Of a stretch of DNA of 56,236 bases, positions 34,927 through 43,557 are shown one piece after another. Position 1 is the first letter of the stretch. Each line of letters opens with the position of its first letter. Below the pieces are notes generated by a model. It ran no database searches. It saw only the letters and a list, made by a program, of their open reading frames with translations, and was not told the origin of the DNA. The DNA lies in contig JAHBWH010000033.1 in NCBI GenBank assembly GCA_019637115.1, positions 1 to 56,236 of the forward strand. Direction: 5' to 3'. A program made the position numbers and the translations under genes. The stretch is from Myxococcales bacterium. GTDB taxonomy: Bacteria > Myxococcota_A > Polyangia > Polyangiales > Houyiibacteriaceae.

Positions 34927-35334
34927 CTCGATCACCCGAGGGGCGCCGCGATCGCGGAGCCACTGCGCCGCGCGCCCGACCAGGTCGCCGAGGAGCAGCA
35001 GGTCGCCCTCCTCGACGCTCGCGCCACAGCCGAGCGCGCGCTTCATCTCTTCGGCGAGGGGCAGGAGCCGCTCGCTCGGGAGCCCGCTGATGCGCGTCGC
35101 GGTCTTGCCCCCGCGGCCCTTCCGCTCACGGCGCACGACGATCTTCGCCGCGCCCCACCGGCTCGCGTCGGCCGTCGGCGCGGGCGCCGTAACTTCGGTG
35201 CGGGGCGCGGACGTGGGCGCCTCCGCCCCCTTCGCGCCCGTGAGCGCGTCCGCCCCCTTCGCGCCCGCGAGCGCGGCGAAGGGGTTGTGCGCGAGCGGCG
35301 CGCTCGAGGGCTCGATCCGTTTCTTGGATGCCAC
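34918..35334 (-). CDS. yciH: SUI1/YciH family translation factor homologue
   Basis: 138 residues from GTG 35334. The N-terminal half is Ala/Pro-rich and disordered-looking, including a repeated AGAKGAD/TGAKGAE motif. The C-terminal half (KIVVRRERKGRGGKTATRI; LGCGASVEEGDLLLLGD) is an eIF1/SUI1 domain, as in bacterial YciH, implicated in initiation fidelity. The stop lies within the tandem duplication. Confidence 0.85.
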   Translation of the reverse strand: MASKKRIEPSSAPLAHNPFAALAGAKGADALTGAKGAEAPTSAPRTEVTAPAPTADASRWGAAKIVVRRERKGRGGKTATRISGLPSERLLPLAEEMKRALGCGASVEEGDLLLLGDLVGRAAQWLRDRGAPRVIEGN

Positions 35335-35796
35335 GACGCGAACGTAGCAGCGCCGCGGGACCCGCGGCACCGCCCCGCGCTTCCTCACACGAGTCTTCGC
35401 AAGAGGCTTCTCAATCGGTCGAGCTCCGACGCGGGCGTCTGCCGTCCGCGGCCGGCCAGCGCTTCGCGATACGCACGAGCGAGCAGGCAGAGCTCGTGGA
35501 GCCGAACGTGATCCGGGGTGACGCCGCGACCACCGTGCGCCTCGTACGCCTCGAGCAAGCGCGCGAGGCCGCCCGCGATCTGAAACGGCGCGCATGATCT
35601 CGAGCCGCGCCGCCAGCGGGCAAGTCCAGGCCAGATGAGGCGTCCAGCCGTCTCCTCCAGCAGCTGGCGCGACCGGACCTCGTGGCGGTCCCGATGGTCG
35701 CCCCGCCGCTGCGCTGACGCTTCAGTACAGCGAACCGGGAGTTCGCGACCCGGTGAAAAGAGGCGCCCGTCCAGCAAGGCGCGACGAGGGAGCGGG
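35335..35796. other. Gap with a possible gene remnant
   Basis: Between the YciH start and the phasin-like gene there is no intact gene. It holds the remnant listed next and ends in the dispersed repeat. Confidence 0.5.
35385..35690 (-). pseudogene. C-terminal fragment of an unidentified protein
   Basis: The minus-strand frame ending at 35385 reads like a helical C-terminus (FQIAGGLARLLEAYEAHGG; LHELCLLARAYREALAG; SELDRLRSLLRRLV) but has no start and becomes senseless upstream. It may be the tail of a gene lost by rearrangement near the dispersed repeat. Confidence 0.35.
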
Positions 35797-35883
35797 CTGT
35801 TGGCCCGTGACTGAGGAGCAACGCAGCTGGACGGGATGGATCTGCCGCATCTGGTCACGAACTTCCGGGGAGCTGTACTCAGG
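35797..35883. repeat. 87-bp dispersed repeat, copy 2
   Basis: Counterpart of 25548-25634. Its last bases overlap the stop codon of the phasin-like gene (35879-35881). Confidence 0.9.
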
Positions 35884-36520
35884 CCGCGAGCTTCTCGGCC
35901 GCGTCCAGGATCGTCTTCCGCTTCTTGTTGGCGCGCTCGTACGCGATCAGCGCGTCGACGCCGCGTCCGTCGAGCTCGGCGAGCTTCGCGACGACCTCCT
36001 TGGCCGTCAGCGCGTCGTAGTCCGCGAGCGGCGCCTTGGTCGCCTTGGTCGCCTTGGTCGCCTTCGCGCCCTTCGGCTTGCTCGCGCGCTTCGGCGCCTC
36101 GACCTGCTCGAGGCGCGAGTCGACCTTCGCCTCCGCCGTCTGCAGCGCCTTCTTCAGCCGTACGAGCAGCTCCGACTGCAGCTTCGCGCTCTGATCTCGT
36201 GCCTCGTGGACCGCGCGCTCCCCCACCTCGACCGGCGCCGGCAGGCGCGGCATCGTCGCCAGCTTGCGCGCCGTCTCGATGAGCTGGGTCGTCTCCTCTT
36301 GGAGCGCGCGTACGAGCTCTTCGCCCGCGCTGCGCGTCGTGCGGACGAGCTCTTCGCCTGCGCTGCGCGTCGTGCGCGCGAACTCTTCGCTCGCCCGCCG
36401 GGTCTCGCCCAGCAAGCCGCGGCCCGCTGCCTGGGTCTCGTGGATGAAGGTGACGCCGCGCTCGCGGAGGCGTCGGACGGAGGCGAGCGCCTCCTGCTTG
36501 AGGGTGATCGCTTGACTCAT
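35879..36520 (-). CDS. Phasin-like coiled-coil protein with Lys/Ala-rich linker
   Basis: 213 residues. Residues 1-130 are a long amphipathic helix with direct repeats (RTTRSAGEELV twice), as in phasin-type granule-coating proteins. A histone-H1-like linker (AKATKATKATKA) follows, then a compact helical domain (YDALTAKEVVAKLAELDGRG; ANKKRKTILDAAEKL) often found at the C-terminus of such proteins. It likely binds polymer granules or nucleic acid; family-level inference only. A TGACGCG box pair lies upstream. Confidence 0.7.
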   Translation of the reverse strand: MSQAITLKQEALASVRRLRERGVTFIHETQAAGRGLLGETRRASEEFARTTRSAGEELVRTTRSAGEELVRALQEETTQLIETARKLATMPRLPAPVEVGERAVHEARDQSAKLQSELLVRLKKALQTAEAKVDSRLEQVEAPKRASKPKGAKATKATKATKAPLADYDALTAKEVVAKLAELDGRGVDALIAYERANKKRKTILDAAEKLAA

Positions 36521-36627
36521 GGCTCTCCTCTTGGGCTCCAGCCCCTAGGCATCGCGCGGCAACGCGGTGCGGCTCGGAAGCGCTGCCGCAGGGAGCCCCC
36601 CGAGGCCCCAACACCGGTGTCTCATAA

Positions 36628-36759
36628 CGCATCGCGTCATGAACTGCAAGGGGCCGGTCGCGAGGGAGGGCGATGTGGCTGGATTTTGCCGATGTTTCTG
36701 GGGTGTGTCGGCGCGATGAAGGTTCGCGACGATTGACGCGCTGCGCTTGACGCGCCGCG
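36628..36759. promoter_or_regulatory. Three related 12-bp boxes in a divergent promoter region
   Basis: TGACGCGATGCG (minus strand, 36628-36639), TGACGCGCTGCG (36734-36745) and TGACGCGCCGCG (36748-36759) share ten bases. The last two are 14 bp apart. They lie between the phasin-like gene and the two small plus-strand genes and may bind a common regulator. Confidence 0.45.
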
Positions 36760-36795
36760 TCATCGTGCTCAGGCTCGGGTCTGGAGGTGAATCTC

Positions 36796-36975
36796 ATGCT
36801 TCGATTCACGACACCGCCGCGGCTGCGCGGCATCTTCAGGGCGCCCTTCGACGCCCTGACCACGCGCCTCTCGGCGCTCGTCTTCGACCTCTCGCCGCTC
36901 GATCTCGAGCTGCGCCCGCACGATCTCCCCGATGGCCCCGGCGGCCCTGAGGCCTCGACCGAGGGGGCGTCATGA
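36796..36975 (+). CDS. Small protein, unknown function
   Basis: 59 residues; GGAGG 8 nt upstream of ATG 36796. A basic N-terminus (MLRFTTPPRLRGIFRAPF) is followed by a hydrophobic stretch and an acidic tail. The stop overlaps the next start (ATGA), supporting translation of both. No family recognised. Confidence 0.5.
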   Translation: MLRFTTPPRLRGIFRAPFDALTTRLSALVFDLSPLDLELRPHDLPDGPGGPEASTEGAS

Positions 36976-37085
36976 GCCCCGACCTGATGATGATCGCCTG
37001 GGCCCTCGCCCTCGCCGGCGCCCTCGGTGGCGCGCTCGTCGTCGGCGGCGTGGAGCGTCTGCTGAAGTGGCTCGAGCGCCGGTGA
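36972..37085 (+). CDS. Tiny single-span membrane protein
   Basis: 37 residues: MSPDLMMIAWALALAG starts one long membrane helix, ending in a basic tail (LLKWLERR). ATG 36972 overlaps the stop of the preceding small gene. Probably co-expressed with it. Confidence 0.5.
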   Translation: MSPDLMMIAWALALAGALGGALVVGGVERLLKWLERR

Positions 37086-37094
37086 CGGCGCGCC

Positions 37095-38882
37095 TCAGCG
37101 GTGTCCGCGCTGCCGCAGCACGTGCTGCAGCGCGACCTGCGCGGCTCCCGACTCCGCCGAGGCGGCGCGCCGCAGGAGCGCGTCGGCCTCGGGGTGGTCG
37201 GCGCGCGCGAGCAGGTCTCGCGCCAGGGTCCGCTCGTCGGGGTCGCCCTGCCGCAGCACGTCGATGAGCATCTCGGTCGCCTCGACGCTCGCGATGCGGC
37301 CGATGCTCTGGAGCGCCCGCTGGCGGACCTGCGCGTCGGGGCTCGAGCGGAAGATGCGCTGCAGCGGGTCGAAGGCGTGGCCGAAGTGGAGGGTGCCGAC
37401 CGCCTCGAGCGCCTCGCGCCTCACGTCGGCGTCTTCGTCGCGCAGCCCCCGCATCACCAGCACGAACGAGCGCTTGAAGAAGAGCTGCCGGACGGCCTTG
37501 AGGGCGGCGGCGCGCACGGCGGGCTCGACGTGGTCGGCCATGTGCTCGAGCGGCGAGAGGGCGGCGTAGATCTCGACGCGGCCGAGGTAGCCCGCGAGGC
37601 CGACGAGCGTCGAGGGCGAGAGGTGTGTCTCGCCGGAGCCGAGCTGCCAGAGGCGGCAGAGCAGCGCGCGGCGTCGGGTGAAGTCGGGCCACTTCGTGTC
37701 GAGCAGCACCTCGCCCATCGTCTCGGCGGGGTCACCGTCCTGCTCCCACTCGATGACGTCGAGGCGCCAGATCTCGGGGTAGGCGGTGTCCATCCGCAGA
37801 TAGTCCGGGAAGGCCATCACCTGGCCGGTGTCGTCGTCCACACCCTCGAGGCGGCGCTGCAAGCGCAGGTAGCGCGCGCGCCGCTTGTCGCCGAGGTCGA
37901 GCTGCGCGAGCGCGCCGTAGATCGCGCGCACGTTCTTGTAGGCGCCGAGGTCGTTGTAGGCGTCGATCGCCGCGGCGTAGGCGTTCTCGGCCATCTCGGC
38001 GAGCGAGCCCTGCGCGATCGCGCGCTCGGCGGCCTTCACCTGCGTCTCGGCGGCCTTCTGGCGGTAGTAGCGCTCGTAGGGGAGGTTGTGGCGCCGCGTG
38101 AACTCGGCGGCCTCGCGGAAGAGCGTCGCGGCGGCGTGCAGCTCGCCCGACTTCAGCGCGAGCGCCTGGAAGTCCTCGTAATATTGGAGGACGTAGTATT
38201 TGAGGTTGTCCTCCTGCAGGATGCGGATGCAGTTGAGGTAGCCCTCGGCGAGGTTCTCGAAGGCGCCGTCGCGTCCGAGCGTGAGCAGCACCTGGTAGCA
38301 GTCGAACGCGCGCTCGCGCAGCCCCTGCGTCTCGAAGCCGTCGGCGGCGGCCTCGAGGAGATGCATCGACTGGACGACCGCGCGCCGCGCCGCGCCGGTG
38401 TCGCCGAGGCGCTCACACGCGCGCCCGAGGTTGAAGCGGACGAGCCCCTGCGTGTAGAGGTCGTCGCCGAGGCGAGGGTCGTCGGCGAGCTGCTCCCAGA
38501 GCACGCGCGCCCCGCGATCGTCCCTCGCTTCTTCGAGCTGGATCGCGGCGTGGCCGAGCCACCCGGCGTCGTTGAAGAGGCGCGCGGCGTCGCCGGGGCG
38601 GCCGATCGCCATCGCGGCCCTCGCCTTGTCGGTCGGCGCGTCGCTCTCGGCGCCCGCCGCCTCGTGCTGGCCGAGGAACGAGAGGATGGTCGCCGCCGCG
38701 CGCCGCCGGCCGAGCTCGCGGTAGGCGCGCCCCATCAGGCGCAGGTAGCCGTCGAGCTCCTGGTCGACGACGTGGCTCCGGTCGACGAGCGCCCAGAGGT
38801 GCGCGAGCGCGTCGTCCGGCCGCCCGGCGTCGACCGCGGCGTTGGCTTGGCGCCAGGCTTCACGCTTGTCCACCGTGGCCAC
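37095..38882 (-). CDS. TPR- and HEAT-repeat protein
   Basis: 595 residues, GTG start at 38882 (a second GTG is three codons in). Residues 1-330 are TPR-like helical pairs (RQANAAVDAGRPDDALAHLW; FNLGRACERLGDTGAARRA); the C-terminal 200 residues are HEAT repeats (VEPAVRAAALKAVRQLF; DEDADVRREALEAVGTL; DAQVRQRALQSIGRI). No catalytic motif, no signal peptide: a cytoplasmic scaffold. Such proteins are common in Myxococcota; partners unknown. Confidence 0.8.
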   Translation of the reverse strand: MATVDKREAWRQANAAVDAGRPDDALAHLWALVDRSHVVDQELDGYLRLMGRAYRELGRRRAAATILSFLGQHEAAGAESDAPTDKARAAMAIGRPGDAARLFNDAGWLGHAAIQLEEARDDRGARVLWEQLADDPRLGDDLYTQGLVRFNLGRACERLGDTGAARRAVVQSMHLLEAAADGFETQGLRERAFDCYQVLLTLGRDGAFENLAEGYLNCIRILQEDNLKYYVLQYYEDFQALALKSGELHAAATLFREAAEFTRRHNLPYERYYRQKAAETQVKAAERAIAQGSLAEMAENAYAAAIDAYNDLGAYKNVRAIYGALAQLDLGDKRRARYLRLQRRLEGVDDDTGQVMAFPDYLRMDTAYPEIWRLDVIEWEQDGDPAETMGEVLLDTKWPDFTRRRALLCRLWQLGSGETHLSPSTLVGLAGYLGRVEIYAALSPLEHMADHVEPAVRAAALKAVRQLFFKRSFVLVMRGLRDEDADVRREALEAVGTLHFGHAFDPLQRIFRSSPDAQVRQRALQSIGRIASVEATEMLIDVLRQGDPDERTLARDLLARADHPEADALLRRAASAESGAAQVALQHVLRQRGHR

Positions 38883-39148
38883 GAGGCGGGAGGCATATCA
38901 CGGATCGAGCAAGAACGGACCGAGGTCCCGACCCCTGCCCGTGCCCCTGCCCCTGCCCCTGCCCACCTCTCCATCGACCCTCGGCCCATCGACCAAGACC
39001 CGAGCCCTCCCCGCATGCCCGCCGGCCCCCGCCCCGGCCGCCCCGCCCCTGCCCCCACCCCGGCCGCCCCGCCCCCATCAACCCCCCGACGTGCTCTTGC
39101 CAACCGCGGTCGATCGCACCAAGACGCGGTCGGGGGCCGCGCACCCTC
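38883..39148. other. Pyrimidine-rich intergenic region
   Basis: Contains CCCCTG runs (CCCGTGCCCCTGCCCCTG near 38938) and other C-rich tracts upstream of the MFS gene. No gene recognised. Confidence 0.4.
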
Positions 39149-40393
39149 ATGACCTCCCCCGCCGCCGCCCCGAGCTTCCCGCCCTCGCCCTCCACGGGGG
39201 AGCTGGTCAGCCTCGTCGCGGGGCTGATGGCCCTCAACGCGCTCGCCATCGACCTGATGCTGCCGGCGCTCGGCGAGATCGCGCGCGACCTGGGCGTCAC
39301 GAACCCCAACGACCGCCAGCTCGTCATCGTCGCCTACGTGCTTGGCTTCGGGCTGCCGCAGATCGCCTTCGGTCCCCTCACGGACCGGCTGGGCCGCCGT
39401 CGCGTGCTCTTCGCGTCGATCTTCGGCTACAGCCTCGCCGGCCTCGCCTGCATGGCCGCCGAGACCTTCCCGCAGCTCCTCGTGATGCGCTTCGTCCAAG
39501 GGGTCTTCGCGGCGGGATGCCGGGTCGTCGCCGTCGCGATCGTCCGCGACGTCTACCAGGGGCGCGGCATGGCGCGGATCATGTCGCTCGTGATGACCGT
39601 CTTCATGGTCATCCCCATCCTCGCGCCCGCCCTCGGGCAGGTCGTCCTCTTCGTCGCGCCCTGGCGCTGGTGCTTCGGCGTGCTCACGATCGCGGGCGGG
39701 CTGATGGGCGCGTGGGTCTTCATCCGCCTACCCGAGACGTTGCCGACCGAGCGGCGCGCGAGCCTCGGCCTGCGCCCGGTGCTCTCGGCGTACGCGCAGG
39801 TCTTTCGCACCCGCGTCGCCTTCGGCTACATGCTCGCGAGCGGCATCGCGTTCTCCGCGCTCTTCACGTTCATCTCCGCGTGTGAGCAGATCTTCCGCGA
39901 CGTCTTCCACGTCGAGGAGACCTTCGCGCTCTACTTCGCGCTGATCGCGCTCGCGCTCTCCTTCGCGAATTTCACGAACGCGCGGCTCGTCGTGCGCTTC
40001 GGGATGCGCCGCCTCAGCCACCTCGCGCTCTTCGGCTTCACGCTCTCGTCGCTCGTCCTGCTCGTCGCCACGCTCGTGTTCGGCGACCACCTCTGGCTCT
40101 TCATGCCGCTCTTCGCGCTCTGCTTCGCCTGCTTCGGGCTCCTCGGGGCGAACTTCAACGCGCTCGCGATGGAGCCCCTCGGCGCGATCGCGGGGACGGC
40201 GTCCGCGGTCTACGGGTTCGCGACGACCACGCTCTCGGGCGTGCTCGGCGGGCTCATCGCGCGCGCCTTCGACGGCACCACGCTCCCGCTCCTCACGGGG
40301 TACGTCGCGCTCGGGCTCGGCTCGATCGTCGTCGTCGCGTTCACCGAGCGAGGCCGCCTCTTCGACCGCGCCCCCGCCCCCGCGCCGACCTGA
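39149..40393 (+). CDS. MFS drug-resistance transporter, Bcr/CflA type
   Basis: 414 residues, 12 membrane helices. The first helix has NALAIDLMLPALGEI, close to the Bcr/CflA signature, and GPLTDRLGRRRVL is the loop 2-3 motif of the superfamily; FVQGVFAAGCRVVAVAIVRD matches the following helices. Expected to export small hydrophobic drugs by proton antiport. Substrate unknown; no adjacent regulator. Confidence 0.88.
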   Translation: MTSPAAAPSFPPSPSTGELVSLVAGLMALNALAIDLMLPALGEIARDLGVTNPNDRQLVIVAYVLGFGLPQIAFGPLTDRLGRRRVLFASIFGYSLAGLACMAAETFPQLLVMRFVQGVFAAGCRVVAVAIVRDVYQGRGMARIMSLVMTVFMVIPILAPALGQVVLFVAPWRWCFGVLTIAGGLMGAWVFIRLPETLPTERRASLGLRPVLSAYAQVFRTRVAFGYMLASGIAFSALFTFISACEQIFRDVFHVEETFALYFALIALALSFANFTNARLVVRFGMRRLSHLALFGFTLSSLVLLVATLVFGDHLWLFMPLFALCFACFGLLGANFNALAMEPLGAIAGTASAVYGFATTTLSGVLGGLIARAFDGTTLPLLTGYVALGLGSIVVVAFTERGRLFDRAPAPAPT

Positions 40394-40605
40394 ACTCGAC
40401 CGCGCGTCCCAGTACGACGGTCCGCCCGCGGCCCGGCACCACTCGGCAAGAACGCGGCTCCGTGGTGTGGGTGCGCTGATCGCTCCAAGAAGCCTTCGCG
40501 GAGGTCGGCGAGCTCCGCGAGCGGATACCGGTCGGGGGCACTCGGCTGCAGCAACGTTCACGTGACACGAGCGCGACGTGACCATCGCGGCTATCGTCGC
40601 GCCGC

Positions 40606-41967
40606 ATGCTGATCGTCTCCGCTGACGCGCTGCGGCTCGCGGCGCGTGTCCTCGACAACCCGTGGGGCCGTCGCGCGCTCGGGCGAACGCTCCTCGATCT
40701 CACGGATCGGCCCTTGCCCTTGCCCTTCGTCGAGCAGCTCGCGAACGCGCGACCCGAGCGGTGGACGACGCGCGTGGCAGCCGAGCCCTTCGCGTCGAGG
40801 CCCGCGCCGACGAACGCTTCGACGGGCGCCGCCACCGAGACGCCGCTCGAGGGCGCGACCGTGGTCGTGAAGGAGTCCCTCGACGTCGAGGGACTACCGT
40901 CCGCGCTCGGGCTCGATCGAGCGACCCTCGACGACCTCGCGCGGGAGGACGCCGAGCTCGTCGCGCGCATCCGCGCGGCGGGCGGCGTGATCCTCGCCAA
41001 GACGAAGATGACCGAGCTCGGCATGGACGGGCTCGGGCTGCTCGTGTCGGGCGAGCCGCCGCGCAACCCGGTCGCGCCGAGCTACGTCGTCGGCGGGTCG
41101 AGCACCGGCACCGCGGTCGCCGTCGCCAGCGGGCTCGCACGTTATGGCGTCGGCGGCGACGGGCTCGGCAGCGTCCGGATCCCCGCCGCGTTCACGGGGC
41201 TCGTCGGGCTCAAGCCGGGCACCGACGTGGTCTCGTCGCGCGGCTATCGATCCGTCGCGCCGACGATGGACGTCCCTGGCCCGATGGCCCGCGACGCCGC
41301 CGACTGCGTGCGCCTCTTCCAGGTCATGGCTGGGTTGCCCGTGCGGCCGCTCGGCGCGCACGTGCCCGCGCGCGTGGGTGTCATCGAAGGCCTCGGGCCG
41401 GAGCTCGCCGCGCGCGACGTCCGGCGCGCGTTCGAGCGGGCGCTCGACGGGCTCGGGGTCGAGCGCGTGAGCGTGCAGGTGGAGGGGGCCGCCTCGCACC
41501 CCGCGCTGGCGCTCGCGGCGAGCACGCGCGAGCTCGCGCGCAGCCGCTACGTCCCGCGTATCCGCTCGGCCCAGGGCCGAATGAACGTCGTCTTCGGGCG
41601 CGCCTTCGGGGAGCACGACGACCGCATCGACGGCAAGCTCCGCGTCCTCGCCGAGGACACGGCCCGCGCGCTCGAGCGCGTGCCCTTGCTCGCGATGCCG
41701 ACCACCGCCGTCCCGGCGCCCGCCGTGCGCCGCGGCCTGCTCCGCGGTGGGCAAGACGCGCTCTTGCTGCGCGCGATCGCGGCCTATACGCCGCTCGCCA
41801 ACTGCACGGGCCTCCCCGCGATCGCCGCGCCGTGCGGACGCGACGCGGCTGGGCGTCCGCTCTCGATCATGTTCATGGGCCCGCCCGGGAGCGAGGAGCT
41901 GCTCCTCCAGGTCGCGCTGGCGGTCGAGGCGACGGGGCTCGGGGCCACACCGCTCGACGCCGCGTAG
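40606..41967 (+). CDS. Amidase-signature family hydrolase
   Basis: 453 residues. VVVKESLDVEG supplies the catalytic Lys; VVGGSSTGTAVAVASG and GGDGLGSVRIPAAFTGLVGLKP supply the cis-Ser and nucleophile Ser of the Ser-cisSer-Lys triad. The consensus GGSSGGSA is altered to GGSSTGTA. Hydrolyses an amide; substrate unknown. There is no GatB or GatC nearby, so it is not the tRNA amidotransferase subunit. Confidence 0.88.
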   Translation: MLIVSADALRLAARVLDNPWGRRALGRTLLDLTDRPLPLPFVEQLANARPERWTTRVAAEPFASRPAPTNASTGAATETPLEGATVVVKESLDVEGLPSALGLDRATLDDLAREDAELVARIRAAGGVILAKTKMTELGMDGLGLLVSGEPPRNPVAPSYVVGGSSTGTAVAVASGLARYGVGGDGLGSVRIPAAFTGLVGLKPGTDVVSSRGYRSVAPTMDVPGPMARDAADCVRLFQVMAGLPVRPLGAHVPARVGVIEGLGPELAARDVRRAFERALDGLGVERVSVQVEGAASHPALALAASTRELARSRYVPRIRSAQGRMNVVFGRAFGEHDDRIDGKLRVLAEDTARALERVPLLAMPTTAVPAPAVRRGLLRGGQDALLLRAIAAYTPLANCTGLPAIAAPCGRDAAGRPLSIMFMGPPGSEELLLQVALAVEATGLGATPLDAA

Positions 41968-42023
41968 CGCGTCGCCGGCGACCGGCGTCGCTTGGCGTCG
42001 TGTGAACGGCGTCGGTCGGTGCC

Positions 42024-42077
42024 GCTGGTCCCGCTGGTCCCGCTAGTCGCGCTGGTGGCGCTGGTGGCGCTGGTCCC
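42024..42077. repeat. Six tandem 9-bp units
   Basis: GCTGGTCCC, GCTGGTCCC, GCTAGTCGC, GCTGGTGGC, GCTGGTGGC, GCTGGTCCC in the spacer before arfB. Confidence 0.85.
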
Positions 42078-42152
42078 GCTCGACGGGCGTTGCTCGCGCC
42101 TCTTGATCGGTCGCGCGGGCGACCCATGATGAGGCCCGCTGCGGGCGCCGCC

Positions 42153-42569
42153 ATGACCGACCTGTTCATCACCCCGAAGATCGTGATCCCCGCGAGCGAG
42201 CTCGCGTGGTCCGCGACGCGTTCGGGCGGGCCTGGTGGGCAGAACGTGAACAAGGTGTCGACGAAGGTCGACCTCCGCTTCGACCTCGCCGGATCGACCG
42301 CGCTCTCGGACGAGACGAAGGCGCGTGTCGCTCAGCTCGCGCGGCTCGACGCGGACGGTCGCGTGCTGATCACCTCCGAGCGCACCCGCTCGCAGCCACA
42401 GAACCTCGAGGACGCGCGCGAGAAGCTCCGCGAGCTGATCCAGCGCGCGCTGGTTGTGCCGAAGCGGCGCCGCCCGACCAAGCCCTCTAAGGGCGCGCAG
42501 CGTCGCCGGCTCGAGTCGAAGACCCGGCAGAGCGCGAAGAAGGCGACCCGCGGCCGCGTCGACTGGTGA
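42153..42569 (+). CDS. arfB: Alternative ribosome-rescue factor ArfB
   Basis: 138 residues, as expected for YaeJ/ArfB. SATRSGGPGGQNVNKVSTKV contains the GGQ motif that hydrolyses peptidyl-tRNA on stalled ribosomes; the basic tail (KRRRPTKPSKGAQRRR; KTRQSAKKAT) enters the empty mRNA channel. ATG 42153 removes an upstream non-conserved extension. Confidence 0.93.
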   Translation: MTDLFITPKIVIPASELAWSATRSGGPGGQNVNKVSTKVDLRFDLAGSTALSDETKARVAQLARLDADGRVLITSERTRSQPQNLEDAREKLRELIQRALVVPKRRRPTKPSKGAQRRRLESKTRQSAKKATRGRVDW

Positions 42570-42605
42570 GCCCCCACCATCACGTCCACGTGGTAGACCC
42601 GCACG

Positions 42606-43469
42606 ATGCAGGTCCACCTCGTCGACGGGACGTACGAGCTCTTCCGCATGTTCTACGGCGCGCCGCCCTCGAAGGACGTCGACGGGATGGAGGTGGGGGC
42701 GTCACGCGCGCTCCTCCGGAGTCTCGCCGCGATGCTCCGCAGCGAGGGCGTGAGCCACGTGGCGGTCGCGTTCGATCACGTGATCGAGTCGTTCCGCAAC
42801 GCGCTCTTCGCGGGCTACAAGACAGGGGAGGGCATCGACCCGCTGCTCTTCGCGCAGTTCCCGCTCGCCGAAGAGATCACGCGCGCGCTCGGTGTCGTGA
42901 CGTGGCCGATGGTCGAATTCGAGGCCGACGACGCGCTCGCGACGGGCGCCGCCCGCTACGCGGAGGACACGCGCGTGGAGCGGGTGCTGCTCTGCTCGCC
43001 CGACAAGGACCTCGCGCAATGCGTCGCGGGCGCGCGCGTCGTGCAGCTCGATCGCCGTAAGGACGTCGAGACGGACGAGGACGGCGTGCGCGAGAAGTTC
43101 GGCGTCTCGCCAGCGAGCATCCCCGACTACCTCGCGCTCGTCGGCGACAGCGCGGACGGGATCCCCGGGATCCCGAGGTGGGGCGCCAAGAGCGCGGCGG
43201 CGGCGCTGGCCCACTACCGGAGCCTCGAGGCGATCCCCGACGACGCCGCGGCCTGGGCGGTGAAGGTCCGAGGGGCGCCTGCGCTCGCCGAGAGCCTCCG
43301 GCAGCGTCGCGAGGACGCGGCCCTCTACAAGACGCTCGCGACCTTGCGGCGCGACGTGCCGCTCGTAGAGACGCTCGACGACCTCGAGTGGAGGGGGCCG
43401 ACGCCGGCGCTCGAGGTGATCGCAGCGCGCCTCGGCGCGATGGACGTGATCGACCGCCTCGCGACCTGA
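42606..43469 (+). CDS. 5'-3' exonuclease (PolA N-terminal/FEN-like)
   Basis: 287 residues. VDGTYELFRMFYG, VAFDHVIESFRN, VEFEADDALATGAA, LLCSPDKDLAQC and YLALVGDSADGIPGIPRWGAKSA give the conserved acidic metal ligands and helix-hairpin-helix of the flap exonuclease family. A stand-alone form, like ExoIX or the PolA domain without a polymerase. It probably removes flaps or RNA primers. Confidence 0.88.
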   Translation: MQVHLVDGTYELFRMFYGAPPSKDVDGMEVGASRALLRSLAAMLRSEGVSHVAVAFDHVIESFRNALFAGYKTGEGIDPLLFAQFPLAEEITRALGVVTWPMVEFEADDALATGAARYAEDTRVERVLLCSPDKDLAQCVAGARVVQLDRRKDVETDEDGVREKFGVSPASIPDYLALVGDSADGIPGIPRWGAKSAAAALAHYRSLEAIPDDAAAWAVKVRGAPALAESLRQRREDAALYKTLATLRRDVPLVETLDDLEWRGPTPALEVIAARLGAMDVIDRLAT

Positions 43470-43557
43470 GGTCCCGCGCTGTCTCGATTTGTCGGGTGTT
43501 GGCGCACACGACGATCGAACGCGCCCTCGGTGGATCACGCCAGGTTATCGTGGCGCG

